Source: Glebionis coronaria
Taxonomy: Eukaryota > Streptophyta > Magnoliopsida > Asterales > Asteraceae
Assembly: GCA_025667525.1 (NCBI GenBank)
Contig: JANFOE010000577.1
Coordinates: 1 to 64,000, forward strand
Reading direction: 5' to 3'
Length of the DNA stretch: 64,000 nucleotides
A program made the position numbers and the translations under genes. Below the pieces are notes generated by a model. It saw only the letters and a program-made list of their open reading frames with translations. It searched no databases and was not told the origin of the DNA. Positions 10,940 through 22,200 of this stretch are shown in pieces. Within the stretch, counting starts at the first letter, position 1, and the number at the start of each line of letters is the position of its first letter.

Positions 10940-11979
10940 TGACCTCGAATTAGGTTGTGGTGCCTACTGTGGAAGCAGATGTGCACTTGGCCTTGGACGA
11001 TTCAACCTAACCAATGATGAAACAAAACTCAGAGTCGCAAAGGCATTGAATGCTATGGGTATATATGATAATTTGCAGGAAATAGATCAATATGTCCCAT
11101 CTTTTTAAACAATGAGGGTTTGTTTGTATTTTAGCGACAAGCACGTATAAGATGTACAATATCTAATTCGGTTGTTGGACTATAAAGTATGCGTGATTGG
11201 TACAAAAATGAAATGTTGAACCAATTACTTGAAATAGATAACTTATACATCCTTACTCAGAGACAGGATTCAACCATTAAAGTCATTATCTTCTCTCCAC
11301 TTTTAGTCTGCCCTCGGGTCCTTAAAAGCCGTTGTGAACTTACATAACGATCGATCTAGCGATCCATGGAATCGTGATTTCCCTCTTGCTTCAAAAGAAA
11401 GATTGGTAATGGGGCAAAACTCCCTTTTGGTTGGATATTTGGGTCGGTGACACCTGGGTTATGTACTTCATTTCCCTGTTTTTCCATCTTGAATCTGACA
11501 AATCAGCCCCTGTTTGTAATATAGCTCCCTCGCCCTTCCATCAATCTGTCCGTAACCACCTTCATAACTTCCACATTCATTGATCATCAGACTACTTCCG
11601 TGTCCCCTGTATCGCTCAATGTTGGGCCTGGCCCATCTACGAAACACCCGATCAGCTTGTCTCTGCTTCCGAGCTTATTTTTTATTTGGGCCTGGACCAG
11701 ACACTGTAGATACTACAAGGAAGTAGACAAGCTTAATGTTGTCTGAACGACCTTTAGGAGCTTCTCTGTCAAGTATGCTAGCTCATACTAGTTACTTATC
11801 CCTTACTTTGACCCCTTACTTTAATATACTAAGTTTCAATTTCTTAATGTGTTCAGAGACTAGTACAAGCTCTTAGCGGAGGTCAGAAACGAAGGGTTGC
11901 AATCGTTGGTGCGTTGGTTGAAGAATGTAAAGTACTGCTGCTAGATGAACTCACGACATTCTTAGATGAAAGTGATCAG
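10940..11979 (+). pseudogene. ABCI10-like chloroplast ABC ATPase pseudogene (two fragments)
   Basis: Fragment 1 (about 10940-11090) encodes VPTVEADV in one frame, then LGLGRFNLTNDE and RVAKALNAMGIYDNLQ in another; one base is missing between them at about 10993. Fragment 2 (11857-11979, AG before and GTATGG after) is a clean 41-codon exon with the ABC signature LSGGQ, then VAIVGALVEECKVLLLDE (Walker B) and LTTFLDESDQ. The order matches plant ABC transporter I family member 10, the predicted plastid energy-coupling-type ATPase. Walker A was not found upstream and the following exon (D-loop/H-loop region) was not found downstream. A LINE scrap lies in the intron. The remnant is clearly dead, although fragment 2 alone has no lesion. 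Confidence 0.7.
11335..11745 (+). mobile_element. LINE ORF2 3' fragment
   Basis: The translation contains KIGNGAK and PFWLDIWVGD followed by a short FISLFFHLESDKS-like stretch. This resembles the region of plant LINE ORF2 just before the zinc-binding domain (usually K-I-G-x-G-x-x-x-x-FW-x-D-x-W-x-G). At least one frameshift falls between the two motifs. The fragment lies inside the intron of the ABCI10-like remnant. Its ends are not defined. Confidence 0.5.
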
Positions 11980-12450
11980 GTATGGTTTATTACTCTTCAA
12001 GTTAAATCAACATATACATACTCCGAGTGCTCCTATTTTGTAATTTGCTATATGTGTTAGGAGTCCCCTTAAGGTAACATCAACAGATTGTTAGCTCATT
12101 ACGGTCATGATAAGAATAGAATATATATTCATCTTATAGAGTCAATGGAGCGTTTCTTTCTTCTCCATTTGACGCTCACGCGCCATTGATGGGGCTTCAG
12201 CTTTTTCCAATGTGATTTTGTAAAAAATATGCTTTGCGTTTCCCCTTATCCTTGTATATTTTATGATGATACTCTTATCGTTTGAAGTTGAGTTAGCTAA
12301 ATGTGTTAGATGAGTAACTGGTCGAAACAAGAACTTTTTGGTATGGGTCAAGTTGTGAGTTGTGAACCGTAACACTTTTTGTCCCAAGCTTCAATGTTTG
12401 TTACGTAATCACTTTTTGTCTACTGTCTAGGCTCAATAATTGTCTTAAAT

Positions 12451-12491
<41 letters not shown>
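12451..12491 (+). repeat. 41-base poly-G tract
   Basis: The run is uninterrupted G from 12451 to 12491, between AATTGTCTTAAAT and CAAAACTCTGG. Such long G runs are rare in plant DNA and hard to sequence, so the true length is uncertain. No gene overlaps it. Confidence 0.95.
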
Positions 12492-12493
<2 letters not shown>

Positions 12494-13073
12494 AAACTCT
12501 GGAAGCTGTTAAACTTCAGCTGATGTGAAGTGGATGACAAAAAATTAATCCAAAAGTGGAAGCAAGTTTAGCAAATAAACCGATTTAAAAAATGGCGAGA
12601 TTGACCTTTGAATGATTCTCTTTTAGTTGCATCTTTTTTTTTTTATTTCACTTTAGATAAGAATTTTATATACTTCTTTTGTCCACAAGTCCATCTTTTA
12701 GATCCGTCATTCTTTTATTTGGTTATTCTGAAAATTTTAACATTGAAGGAAAAGTGTCAGCTGTATGAGCTGCTTTTAAACTACCAATTGCCCAATATTA
12801 AGATACTAATATCGCTTTTGTCTAGGTTAAGGTGTAAGTTTAAGCTAAAGACTAGAGTTGGCAGATTTTACTTAACTGTAATTTCTGGGCGTTTTGGCAC
12901 TTTTTTGTAAAGCAAATAGGAGAAAAGTAAATGGTGCTAACTGGGCTTAACATAATTTCGAAACCGGTTTTCTTTTGCCCTCAATATTTCTCTCGTTCTG
13001 TTTTGAATCCAGTTCTCATAATCAGTTAATTGAGTATCAACTTATCCAGTTCTCATAATTAAAATGTATTTTG

Positions 13074-13219
13074 GATTGTTTTAATAGCTGATTTAGATGG
13101 GTGTTTGGGACTATTTGAGACTGTTTAGTAGCTGAATTAGAGGGGTGTTTGTGACTGTTTTTAAAGCTGAATTAATGGGGTGTTTCGCACTATATGGGAC
13201 TGTTTTAATAGCTGAAGAG
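13074..13219. repeat. Short tandem repeat, about 3 units of about 45 bp
   Basis: Units share TTTTAATAGCTGAATTAG, GGGTGTTTG and GACTATTTGAGACTG-like words. The copies differ by several substitutions and small gaps. No coding meaning is seen. Confidence 0.6.
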
Positions 13220-13283
13220 TTTTATTGATGACCACATATAGTTTTTATGAAACAATATCCAAAAGCTCTTCTACGGTTACTGA

Positions 13284-13543
13284 TAATTTATATGTAAACT
13301 TGAGATTACTTCTGTTTTCAGAATGTATGCAAATGTAGTTTACTAGAATACTTTGAGGCGAACAAAAAAAATTCCATGATCATACATATCCTGCACGCAT
13401 GAAAACAAAGATTCTTTTTGTGACTTGCGTGCAAGATTGACAAACAAATATCGGAAACGTGCACTCAATTCTTATAATGACTTGAATATAAAGGTCTGGG
13501 ATAATTTATATGTAAACTTGAGATTACTTCTGTTTTCAGAATG
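13284..13543. repeat. Dispersed direct repeat of about 44 bp, 215 bp apart
   Basis: GATAATTTATATGTAAACTT followed by GAGATTACTTCTGTTTTCAG occurs at about 13284-13326 and again at about 13499-13541. A partial third copy (ATAATTTATATGTAAAC) lies near 13575. The intervening sequence is unrelated. Confidence 0.7.
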
Positions 13544-13756
13544 CTTTGAGTAATGGTTGGAAAAGCCCAGTTCATAATTTATATGTAAACAAGCTTATAT
13601 TCCATTGTGAAGCTAGCTAATTATTGATTACAAGTATACAAGGGCGAATCATTGAGTCATTGAATATTGAGCTACAATTTGCTAGTAGTCTATTTTCATG
13701 TTCTTGTTTTAGACTCTAATGTTTGTTAGTCCATTATCTAGTTTATTAATACAATA

Positions 13757-13915
13757 AGGGGGTGTTTGGTTTAGGAAATGTTTATAGTAATTTGGTCATT
13801 TGCCTGTTTGACCCGTGCCTGTTTTGACCCAAGTTATAAATTTGCTCGTTTGGACCCGTGCCCGTTTGCCCGACCCACCCGTTTTGCCACCTCTCGTCTT
13901 GCAGGGTCGGTTTAG
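13757..13915. repeat. MITE-like end and GACCCG-rich repeat
   Basis: A TAA followed by GGGGGTGTTTGGTTT looks like the left end of another Tourist-like element, but the matching right end was not found. It runs into a stretch of TTTGACCCGTGCC and CGACCCACCCG words ending TTTTGCCACCTCTCG. Similar GACCC/GGGTC-rich repeats lie in kinase-gene introns near 16.5 and 22.7 kb. Confidence 0.4.
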
Positions 13916-14215
13916 AAATTATATGCCGAAACCCTGAATTTTGTATATTACTTGTGTAGTCCCAAGTATTAATCACTCGTTTATTATTGTCAAATTGGTT
14001 CTTATGCAGGCCAAGCTTGTTCATCGGTTACGAATTCTAAGTTGAAAGTTACTCACTTTGAGTATTCATATATCTCAATTAATGCTGCATTGCGATTTGC
14101 TCATCTAAGAATGAAATCATGTCTTTGCAGTTTACGAGCAATGAAGCAAAAAGTATCCATCGTTTCTCACGGTTTGTCCATGTGTTTGCAGAACCCCGAA
14201 TATGTGATCCAGAAA

Positions 14216-14674
14216 ATGCCCAGAAAGAGTTCATCTAAGACATCAAAACCCGGGCTTCAGAACCCTAATGTAGCTACTTGGGATATGCCAAAGAAGAGCT
14301 CATCTAAGCCACCCAAGCCAACGCTAAAGAAACCGACTCATGTGAAGGAAAAACCATCTTCGACACCAAAAAATCATTTGGACAGAAAATGGATGATATA
14401 TTTTCGAAGAAAAGAGATAAAACTGAGCAGGAAAGACCAAAAAATCAGATAAAAGAACGCGCAAATATTTAAAAGATAACGATCCACCCCGGAGGGAGAA
14501 ACTGAGTAAGACTGGAGGGTCGAATGTGGATATGTTTCAACGCGAAAATCCGGCTAAAACTAAGAAGAAAACTGAAGATGGTCTGGTGATTTATTCAGAG
14601 GAAGAGTTGGGGTTTGGTAAGCTAGATGCTGACGGTACTCAATTATGTCCTTTGACTGCGATTGTTGTTTTTGA
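14216..14674 (+). pseudogene. DUF1764 family protein pseudogene
   Basis: DUF1764 proteins are small, basic and conserved in eukaryotes, with no function known to me. The start at 14216 gives MPRKSSSKTSKP; 14287 onward repeats the start as MPKKSSSKPPKP, an internal duplication. A later frame gives MDDIFSKKRDKTEQE, the family's DDIF motif, and the last frame gives KKTEDGLVIYSEEELGF then DADGTQLCP. The hallmark C-terminus (CPFDC-x-CCF) is present only if a missing T near 14650 is allowed for. The TGA would then be 14672-14674. At least three frame changes are needed, so this is not functional. Confidence 0.72.
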
Positions 14675-14954
14675 TCTTATGTTAAACTGAGACTTTTAAG
14701 TTAACGACAGTTTTGCCTTGTATAATAATTGTTTTTCAGTTTTCTTATTTTGAGTTCTTAGTTCTGAACACGGAGTTGCTTTGTGTGTCTCTATCTAAAT
14801 TTTTGTGGCTAGTTTATCTGTTTTAGCAAAATACCAGTTATTGATGTAAACAAAGAAAGCAAAATGATAAACTAAGCAACAATAAAGATCAATACTAATC
14901 TCAGACTTCGGACTTAAAACTCTGCTTATACCAGTTGTTGCAACGCTTCGGGAT

Positions 14955-15646
14955 AGTAAATGCATCCCCAATGGTCCAACTCTACCAGTATATCAAATTC
15001 AGCCTTTGATTGCTGGTGGGAACCAATTTGGATCCTAAGGAAAACGAATGAATAAAATGATTGAACTCACAACTGAGTAAAAGTTTAGTGTTTTTCTGTT
15101 TCGGGAGCATGGGTGTGTTTAAGAAAGAACAGTTAAAGGAGATAGCTTTGTGGTTAGAAAAAAATGAACATAAATTCTTGTGGGTGGTGCGAGAACCACC
15201 ATCAGAATATGTCAACGCGTCGCCGCATTCAGGTAGTAAAGGCTTTACTTGACGCTGTTCTTGCTGAAGGATTTCTGGCCCAAACTACTATAAGTGTCTG
15301 GTAGTGAAAACTTGGACACCACAGCTATCGATACTGAATCACTACTCGGTGGGTGGATTTGTAAGTCATTGTGGATGGAGCTAGTGACTTAAAGTAGTGG
15401 TTGCTGGGGTGCTTGCGAATGGTAACATGGCCTTTGTATGCAGAGCAGAAGATGAATACGGTGCATTTGGTTGAGGAAATAAAGGTAGCACTAAGGTTGA
15501 AAATTGCAACCGGGTACGAAACTGATAGAAGGTGAGTGTTGAGAGAACGGCTTACATAGATGAGTTTAAGGGCAAAGGCTGTGGTCGAGTCCTCTCGTGT
15601 TGACTTCTTTAAATCAACACAGCCATGGACCAACATCAGCATGTAA
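14955..15646 (+). pseudogene. UDP-glycosyltransferase (family 1) pseudogene, C-terminal half
   Basis: Plant UGTs transfer sugars from UDP-sugars to small molecules. In changing frames one can read NGPTLPVY (linker before the sugar-donor half), then [19 protein letters not shown] and WVVREPPSE. The PSPG donor-binding box follows in pieces: [24 protein letters not shown], then LYAEQKMNT and [10 protein letters not shown]. The end reads RAKAVVESSRVDFFKS and WTNISM, with a TAA at 15644-15646. Frameshifts and stops interrupt it repeatedly. The pattern is closest to UGT88-like enzymes from memory; the subfamily is not secure. Confidence 0.75.
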
Positions 15647-15832
15647 TCTAAAGCACCTACTTAACAGACATGTTAAGGACCCAATAACTTTGTGTTGATG
15701 CTAGAAATGAAGAAAAAAAAAGTAGATCAGCAATTATATGATAAACGAATCACGAATTATAACATCTAACACTGTTAACCAACAAAAACGTAAATGGGTC
15801 AGATTAACACAATGAGTACAGGGAATATTCTT

Positions 15833-16241
15833 TTACACCGGTCGAAACTCGAGGCCACATACAATCAGGCCAGACATATTTGAACCTTCATGACTTGTAA
15901 ATTTCATATCAATAGAAAGAGAGCCCTCCTTAAATTCACGAGTTGAGTTAAATTTCCACATTTGAATCTCCATCCATCCATCTTGCCTATGCTTTGGAAC
16001 GCGAGTGTTACCATTTATGTTTGATGCTTCTGGGGTTATAAAATAAACAAATTCAGCCTCATTGTTTTCTTTGTGGAGTACGTCTCGTACTCTTACTGGA
16101 CAATGCAGCCCCTGGCATTTATCTGAAATCTTAAACACAAGGTAACACACATATTCTGTATCTTGTGACAACAATTGACTTTTGATCATGCAAATAAGAT
16201 GAAATACTTGTTGGGGTAAAAGCTCAATCGCCTCTTGAAAT
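15833..16241 (-). CDS. Exon 11: PP2-like domain 2 and stop
   Basis: It is joined through AG|A to give RFQEAIELLPQQVFHL. Then come LLSQDTEYVCYLVFKISD, GLHCPVRVRDVLH, a VPKHRQDGWMEIQMWKFNS segment and SGLIVCGLEFRPV before the stop at 15833-15835. This is a full PP2 domain: the DGWMEI and GLxVxGLEFRP motifs are the most typical part. It is more canonical than PP2-like domain 1 and probably the one with carbohydrate- or ligand-binding ability, if any. Confidence 0.85.
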
Positions 16242-19200
16242 CTGCATGTAGGATAGATTAAGGACAAATTTAAGATGAGAAACTACATCCAAGAAGTGAA
16301 AGTTTTGTCAACTATTTAATCATAAATTTTTAATTGTTAACGACAAATAAAAAACATAGATTAGAAAATCTGGTTTTCCGTTTGACATATTGAAATGTAG
16401 AATCAAAAAAGTTTAGTGATTAAAGGTAAGGCTTGCAATTCTTGTGGGATTCGGCTTATTCCCCATCCCGAATGACGTGCTTAAGTAATTAGGTCAGACT
16501 TTTCAAACCCAAGTTGTTTAAACATAAACTGAACATGACCAATTTAACCCGCTTATCTAACTCGTTGGCAGTTTAGTCAGTTACACTGGTGAAATGGGTT
16601 GGCAAGGTTTGACGTGTTTAACCTATTTAACCCATATAACACCTTTAAACAACTACTATAAGATTTGAGTTTTATTCCAGTAAAACTCAAATGAGTTGTC
16701 GGGCTGCCCTATTTAACCCAACCCTAACACCGCACGAAATCGTTTAATACAAGACCATAATCTGTTTACTTATGTATCGGTCACAGGTCGTGTTTCATAT
16801 AGAGTCAGGAATTGCCACCTCCGGATTAAAGGAAACGATAACAAAAATAGCTACAATATAAGAAGCAAACCTGGACTCCGCTACTGCTTTTGATATAAAA
16901 AGATGCACATTAGAGAATTTGTATAAAACGGCCTTTGCCGAAAGCACAAGAAATTTCTTTTCGTTGACCTCGCCCAACCAGAACAACTCGTCGTAGTTTC
17001 TGCATATGTTGAACATTTCTTCAAAGTTAGTTGGCAATTGTTTCACCTGATCCATGTCGAAGTTTGATCCCAAGACTTGTTGGATTTCTTCCAATTTTTC
17101 AATTTCTTCATGTTTCACCTGTATACAAACCATGTTAAACATGCAATATAGAACATGGTTTTAGTTCAATTTTTTTGGCATTCATCCGACCTCTTTATAT
17201 AATGTAAACAACAAAGTTTAGAATGAAACCACCGGATATAATTACAAACTTACTTCGTCAATGGCTCGAAATTGAATTCCTTCAACATAAACTGCACAAT
17301 CTCCACAATAGTACGATGAAAAGCTCTCAAGTAGAAACTCAAACACGACATCTTCGTTCTGATTCAAGAACTGGCACAACTCAATCATCATCCAGTCCTT
17401 GTCTCTCCAAGTTGCGAAATATGCATGTAGACTTTCGAGTCCCTTTCTATACTTCAGGTTAACACACATCGGTTTACTAGAAAATATTCTTGAATCACAA
17501 AGTTTGAAGACTAAGACGGCCCCATAAACAACATTTGGAGATAAAAATTGAGCTTTTATCTTAATTTCGATGTTCAACTTAGATATATCCAACATTTCCA
17601 CCACTGTCCCAAACCTGCACATGTTATAAATATTCAAGTCTCAATCAGTCATAGCCTTTGTTCCCTATACACTTCTACTTTTGTGTTTTGTAATTCTTTT
17701 GATCCAAAAATAAACCGTATAAATTAAACTTTGGGGAGATAAACTTCAAAACTAACTAAACTGTATTGCATCATTAACAATATAAATCACTATTATAATA
17801 TTGTTGCATCCATATAAAATCACTATCGTATAAAGAGATAATATTATAGAATAGAATAGCAAGATGCTAGCAAAATAGGGGCATTATATTACACTATCAG
17901 AATCCATCGCAAAAAAAAAAAAGAAGAAAAAAAGAATCCATCGTGAAAACAGTGAGACCTGAATTGCATAATTTGAAGTTGGTGTACAGGTTGTTTCCCT
18001 TTAACTTGTACTCCACAGAAAAAGTTGACAAGTATCCACTGCTTTCCCGCTCATCAAAGAAACAGTCATATCTAATTGCTACAAGCAGAAATTTTTCATT
18101 TTGATCACAAACACACGCTTACTTCCGGTCCTTTACATTGAGCGAGAAAAGTGAATGCACTGTCTTGGCAAGTATGCCAATTATGTATTATATACACTGT
18201 AAAAACAATCTCTACCCAAGTTCAAAATACATAAGTATGCGGTAAACTTATTACTATGCTACCTATAAACAATTTGTTATGTATAAAATGGTAGAGTAAC
18301 TAAATTAGCATTAGAACGATGCATATGTGCCATATGTGCGCTTATCACTTAATACAAACAAATGCAGAGAGATGGCGAGAATGACCTTGATATTGGAAGA
18401 GTTTTCCACTCATGTGGACTGCTGTTTATGAAAGAAAACATTGTCGCTGAAATCATTTCATTTCTTTCTCCATTACCATCAAATGACAGCAACTGTTATA
18501 CAACAAAAATATACCAGACTCAAAGTTTTTATGCGTAAATAAATATAAGAAATGAGAAACACCAAATAAACGAGATACAAGAATGACTGATTACCACTTT
18601 GTCCTCTTGAAGGAGGATGCCGTTAGAAAAAATGTTAAAAAGTTCCTCTTTCTTTTTGGTAGAATAGATTTCTGGGAACTTTGACATTTTGATTAGTTCT
18701 TTATAGTCTGCGGGCAATTTGGGCTCCCATTTCTCATAATCCTCCTGTATATACGTTAATCAATTAATAAACTCATATTTCATGGTTTATAAAACATTTA
18801 AAGACCATAGTTTATATTCTACATAATATGAATCAAAAGTTAGCCCGTTTTGTCATAAAATAGAAACATACCTGGAATTCCAATGCTTTCTTAAGCTGTA
18901 TGACCACTTCATCAGCTGTTGGCCGTCTTTCTCTCATTTGATGTATGCATTGATAGGCAATCTTTGCAAATGTAATAAATGACATTGGCTTAATTTGTTC
19001 CTTTATACCCTCAAACACTATCTCATCAAGTTTTTCTAAATGATATTGTTGTTTAGCCAAAAAGGGTAAATAAAGAAACTCGTCATCTAGTTTTACGGAT
19101 GATAGTTTCCCACACAATATGTCGAATAAGACCGCACCCAATGAGAATATATCAGACTCTTTGGTTAAGAAGCCTGTTTTCGAGTATAGTGGGTCACGAT

Positions 19201-22200
19201 AGCCAATTGTGCCCGTAACATTGTCGATGACATAGTCTATATCCTGATTTATTGGGCATACTAAGGAAAGCCCAAAATCACTGATTTTTGCATTCCAATC
19301 ATCAAACAGTAGAATGTTGCTGCTGCTGATGTCCCTATGTATCACCATATCTTGGCTTCCATGAAGAGACTCCAACCCGACTGCAATATCTATGCATATT
19401 TTGAGCCGCATCACCCATGTAAGACTATCATCGCTCAAGTACTTATCAAGACTTCCTCTCAATGCATGCTCATAAACAATTATTTTTTCTTCCTCTTCAT
19501 CACAGTAGCCTACAAGACCAATGACATTTTCATGTTTATACTCCATAAGGATTTCTAGCTCTGTCGTAAATTGAGCTTCTCCTTCAGCGGTCTTCTTATC
19601 CAACCTCTTTGCAGCAATAAATTGATGTCCATGAGCGTTGTTAGCTACTCCTCTGTACACATTCCCAAAATCTCCTTGTCCAATTATGTTGTCTTGACTC
19701 AAGTCTTGTGTGGCTAACATAACGTCTTCAAGTGACAGTTTAAGGTTGTCCTTATGGTTCTCCTGTGAATCATGGGTGAGTAAGTTAATTTGATAAGTAA
19801 AAATAGTACATCTAAAATTTTCATTATGACTTACCTGACAATTTAGCGCTTTTTTTAGTTCTTTGATGACAATTTCTATTGTCGGACGTTGCACTTGAGT
19901 TTCTGCCACACATCGAAATGCAATTTCTATAAATGCGTCCAAAGACTCTTTATTGGGTCCCTTGCTTAAAGAAAACACACGCTCATCCGTCTCCTCCTTT
20001 ATCTTGTGATCGACAATTTGCACTACTGTTCCCTTTTCATAATGATCTCTTGCAATGGGCGCAATTCCTTTCTCATTCACGTTGGTGTATACAGAATCAT
20101 AGGCCAACCTCCCAGTCAAGATCTCAAGCAACACTACTCCAAATGAGTAAATGTCTGATTTCTTATTTAATCTACCATCCTTTTGATATTCTGGATCCAT
20201 GTACACATATGTACCTGCAATCATATTGGTATAGATGGTGCTGGCCGCTTGATTTGCTGGGTGGAATTTGGAGAGCCCAAAATCTGCAATCTTTGCCTTC
20301 CAATTATCTCCCAGCAGAATATTATCGCTCTTGATATCACGGTGTATCATCCTTTGTTTGCCATGATCTGTGTTGTTGTGAATGTGATTCAAACCATGTG
20401 CAATATCAAGGCATATACTTAGACGTTGCACCCAGGTAAGATTAGTCATTTTATCACTGCTTCCCAAATAGTTTTCGAGACTTCCTTTCGAAGCATGCTC
20501 ATAAACAAGGATCATTGCACCGTTACCTTCATAACAAAAACCAAGAAGAGAGATTATATTCTCATGTTTGCAACTAGTTAGAGTTTCAATTTCTGCAATG
20601 AACCCTTGTTCTCCTTCTTGATTGTTAATACGCTTTATGGCCACTGTGTTTCGTCTTCTCGGTAAATCGCATATAGCAACCCCATTTATTGACGAGGAAT
20701 TAATGCTATCAAAATGTTCAAGCTCTGCTTTGTATACTTTACCGAATCCACCAGACCCTATAATGTATGCCTCATCAAAATTCTTGGTAGCCTCCTTGAT
20801 ATCATCTAGTGCAATCTTCAAGTGTTCCAAATTTCCCTGCATTATGAAATTGTACAACACCACATTAATACTAGTAAAGATTGGAGTGACATTTAGCGAA
20901 GAGAAGTTTTTATATTTGATGATAAAATTCTCAGTCCGGTCTTGTTCAAAGTCATCGGTCCGGCTCGGTCATACAAGGCATAATCTCGGGTCTTTCGTAA
21001 GACCGAACCGAACCATACCGGACCGAGGACTAAATGTTACGAAAAGCATGGACTAGGGACCGGACCGCAGTACGTTTGGTTCGGTTCGATCTGGCCGGTC
21101 AGGTTCGGTTGCATTTTCCATTCTAGTATAAATAAAAAATTAAGATACGGGTCTTCAGCTAGTTTTGCTCTAAGAAATATAAAATACAAGGTCAAATGAT
21201 AATAATACACGTTTTAGTAAGGTAGTGATTTTTTTATACTTGACAAGAACGTAAAATTGGTTTCTAGTGAGATAGTGGATTATTATATGGTTACACTGTT
21301 GTTAATTAGGATAATCTGCCTTAAATTAAAACTTTAAGTAAATTAATTGGGTACCTTCAATTGGATGGATATACGGTTAACTGGATTCTCATGTTTCCAT
21401 TGAAGTTCCAAAGCTTTCTTAAGTCTTTTGACAACCTGATCGATATATGGACGGTCTGCTCTTTCCTCTTTTATGCACCAATATGCTGTTTCAGAGAAGA
21501 TTTTTAATGACTCTGTGTCCATCTGTTCTCGTAAACGCGGCATGATCATATCATCCAAAGGAGACTTGGCCAGTTTACTTAATAGCCCTTCTCCTAACTC
21601 ATCATCGTCGTCTTCTTCTTCGTTGTTGTCTCTGTCTCCTTCTTCGTCTTCAACTATTGCACTCATGCCACATAAGACTTCCAATAATACAATACCAAAT
21701 GAATAAACATCTGACTTGTGGGTAACACCACCGGTCTTCTTATATTTTGGATCGAGGTAAACATTCTCAATAATGTCACGAGTAAGAAGAAGACGGTGCC
21801 TCCTAGCTGTTGTATTTTTCAACGAAAGCTCAAAACCAGTTAACTTGGGTTCCCATTGGTCATCAAGTAAAATATTCGAGCACTTGATGTTGCAATGTAT
21901 GACACTAAAGTCGCGTCCAGCATCATAATGGATGTAACTCAATGCCTTCGCAACATCAACACATATTAGTAACCTTTGCATCCATGTGACGTTCTGGTCA
22001 CTTAGACATGTTTTGAGACTTCGCTTGGCCTCTTTCTTGTATACGATAATATTCACGTGCTGGTTATCATGAAACCCAAAAAGAGACACTAAATTCTTAT
22101 GTTTGAGACTAGAAAGCATTGAAATCTCAGTCCAAAACTGTTTGCTCCAAAACTGTTTGCTCCCATCTTTTATATCTTCCCGATGAAAACACTTTAAAAT

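Noticed and set aside
18833..20863. Single 676-codon ORF as one exon with two kinases
   Set aside because: The frame includes a 72-bp intron (19763-19834, GTAAGT...CACAG), a few codons of upstream intron and a short downstream intron read-through. Splitting it restores family-like joins and phase.
21473..21706. Serine-rich + strand ORF
   Set aside because: It is antisense to the acidic loop of kinase C; the serine run is the complement of Asp/Glu codons.
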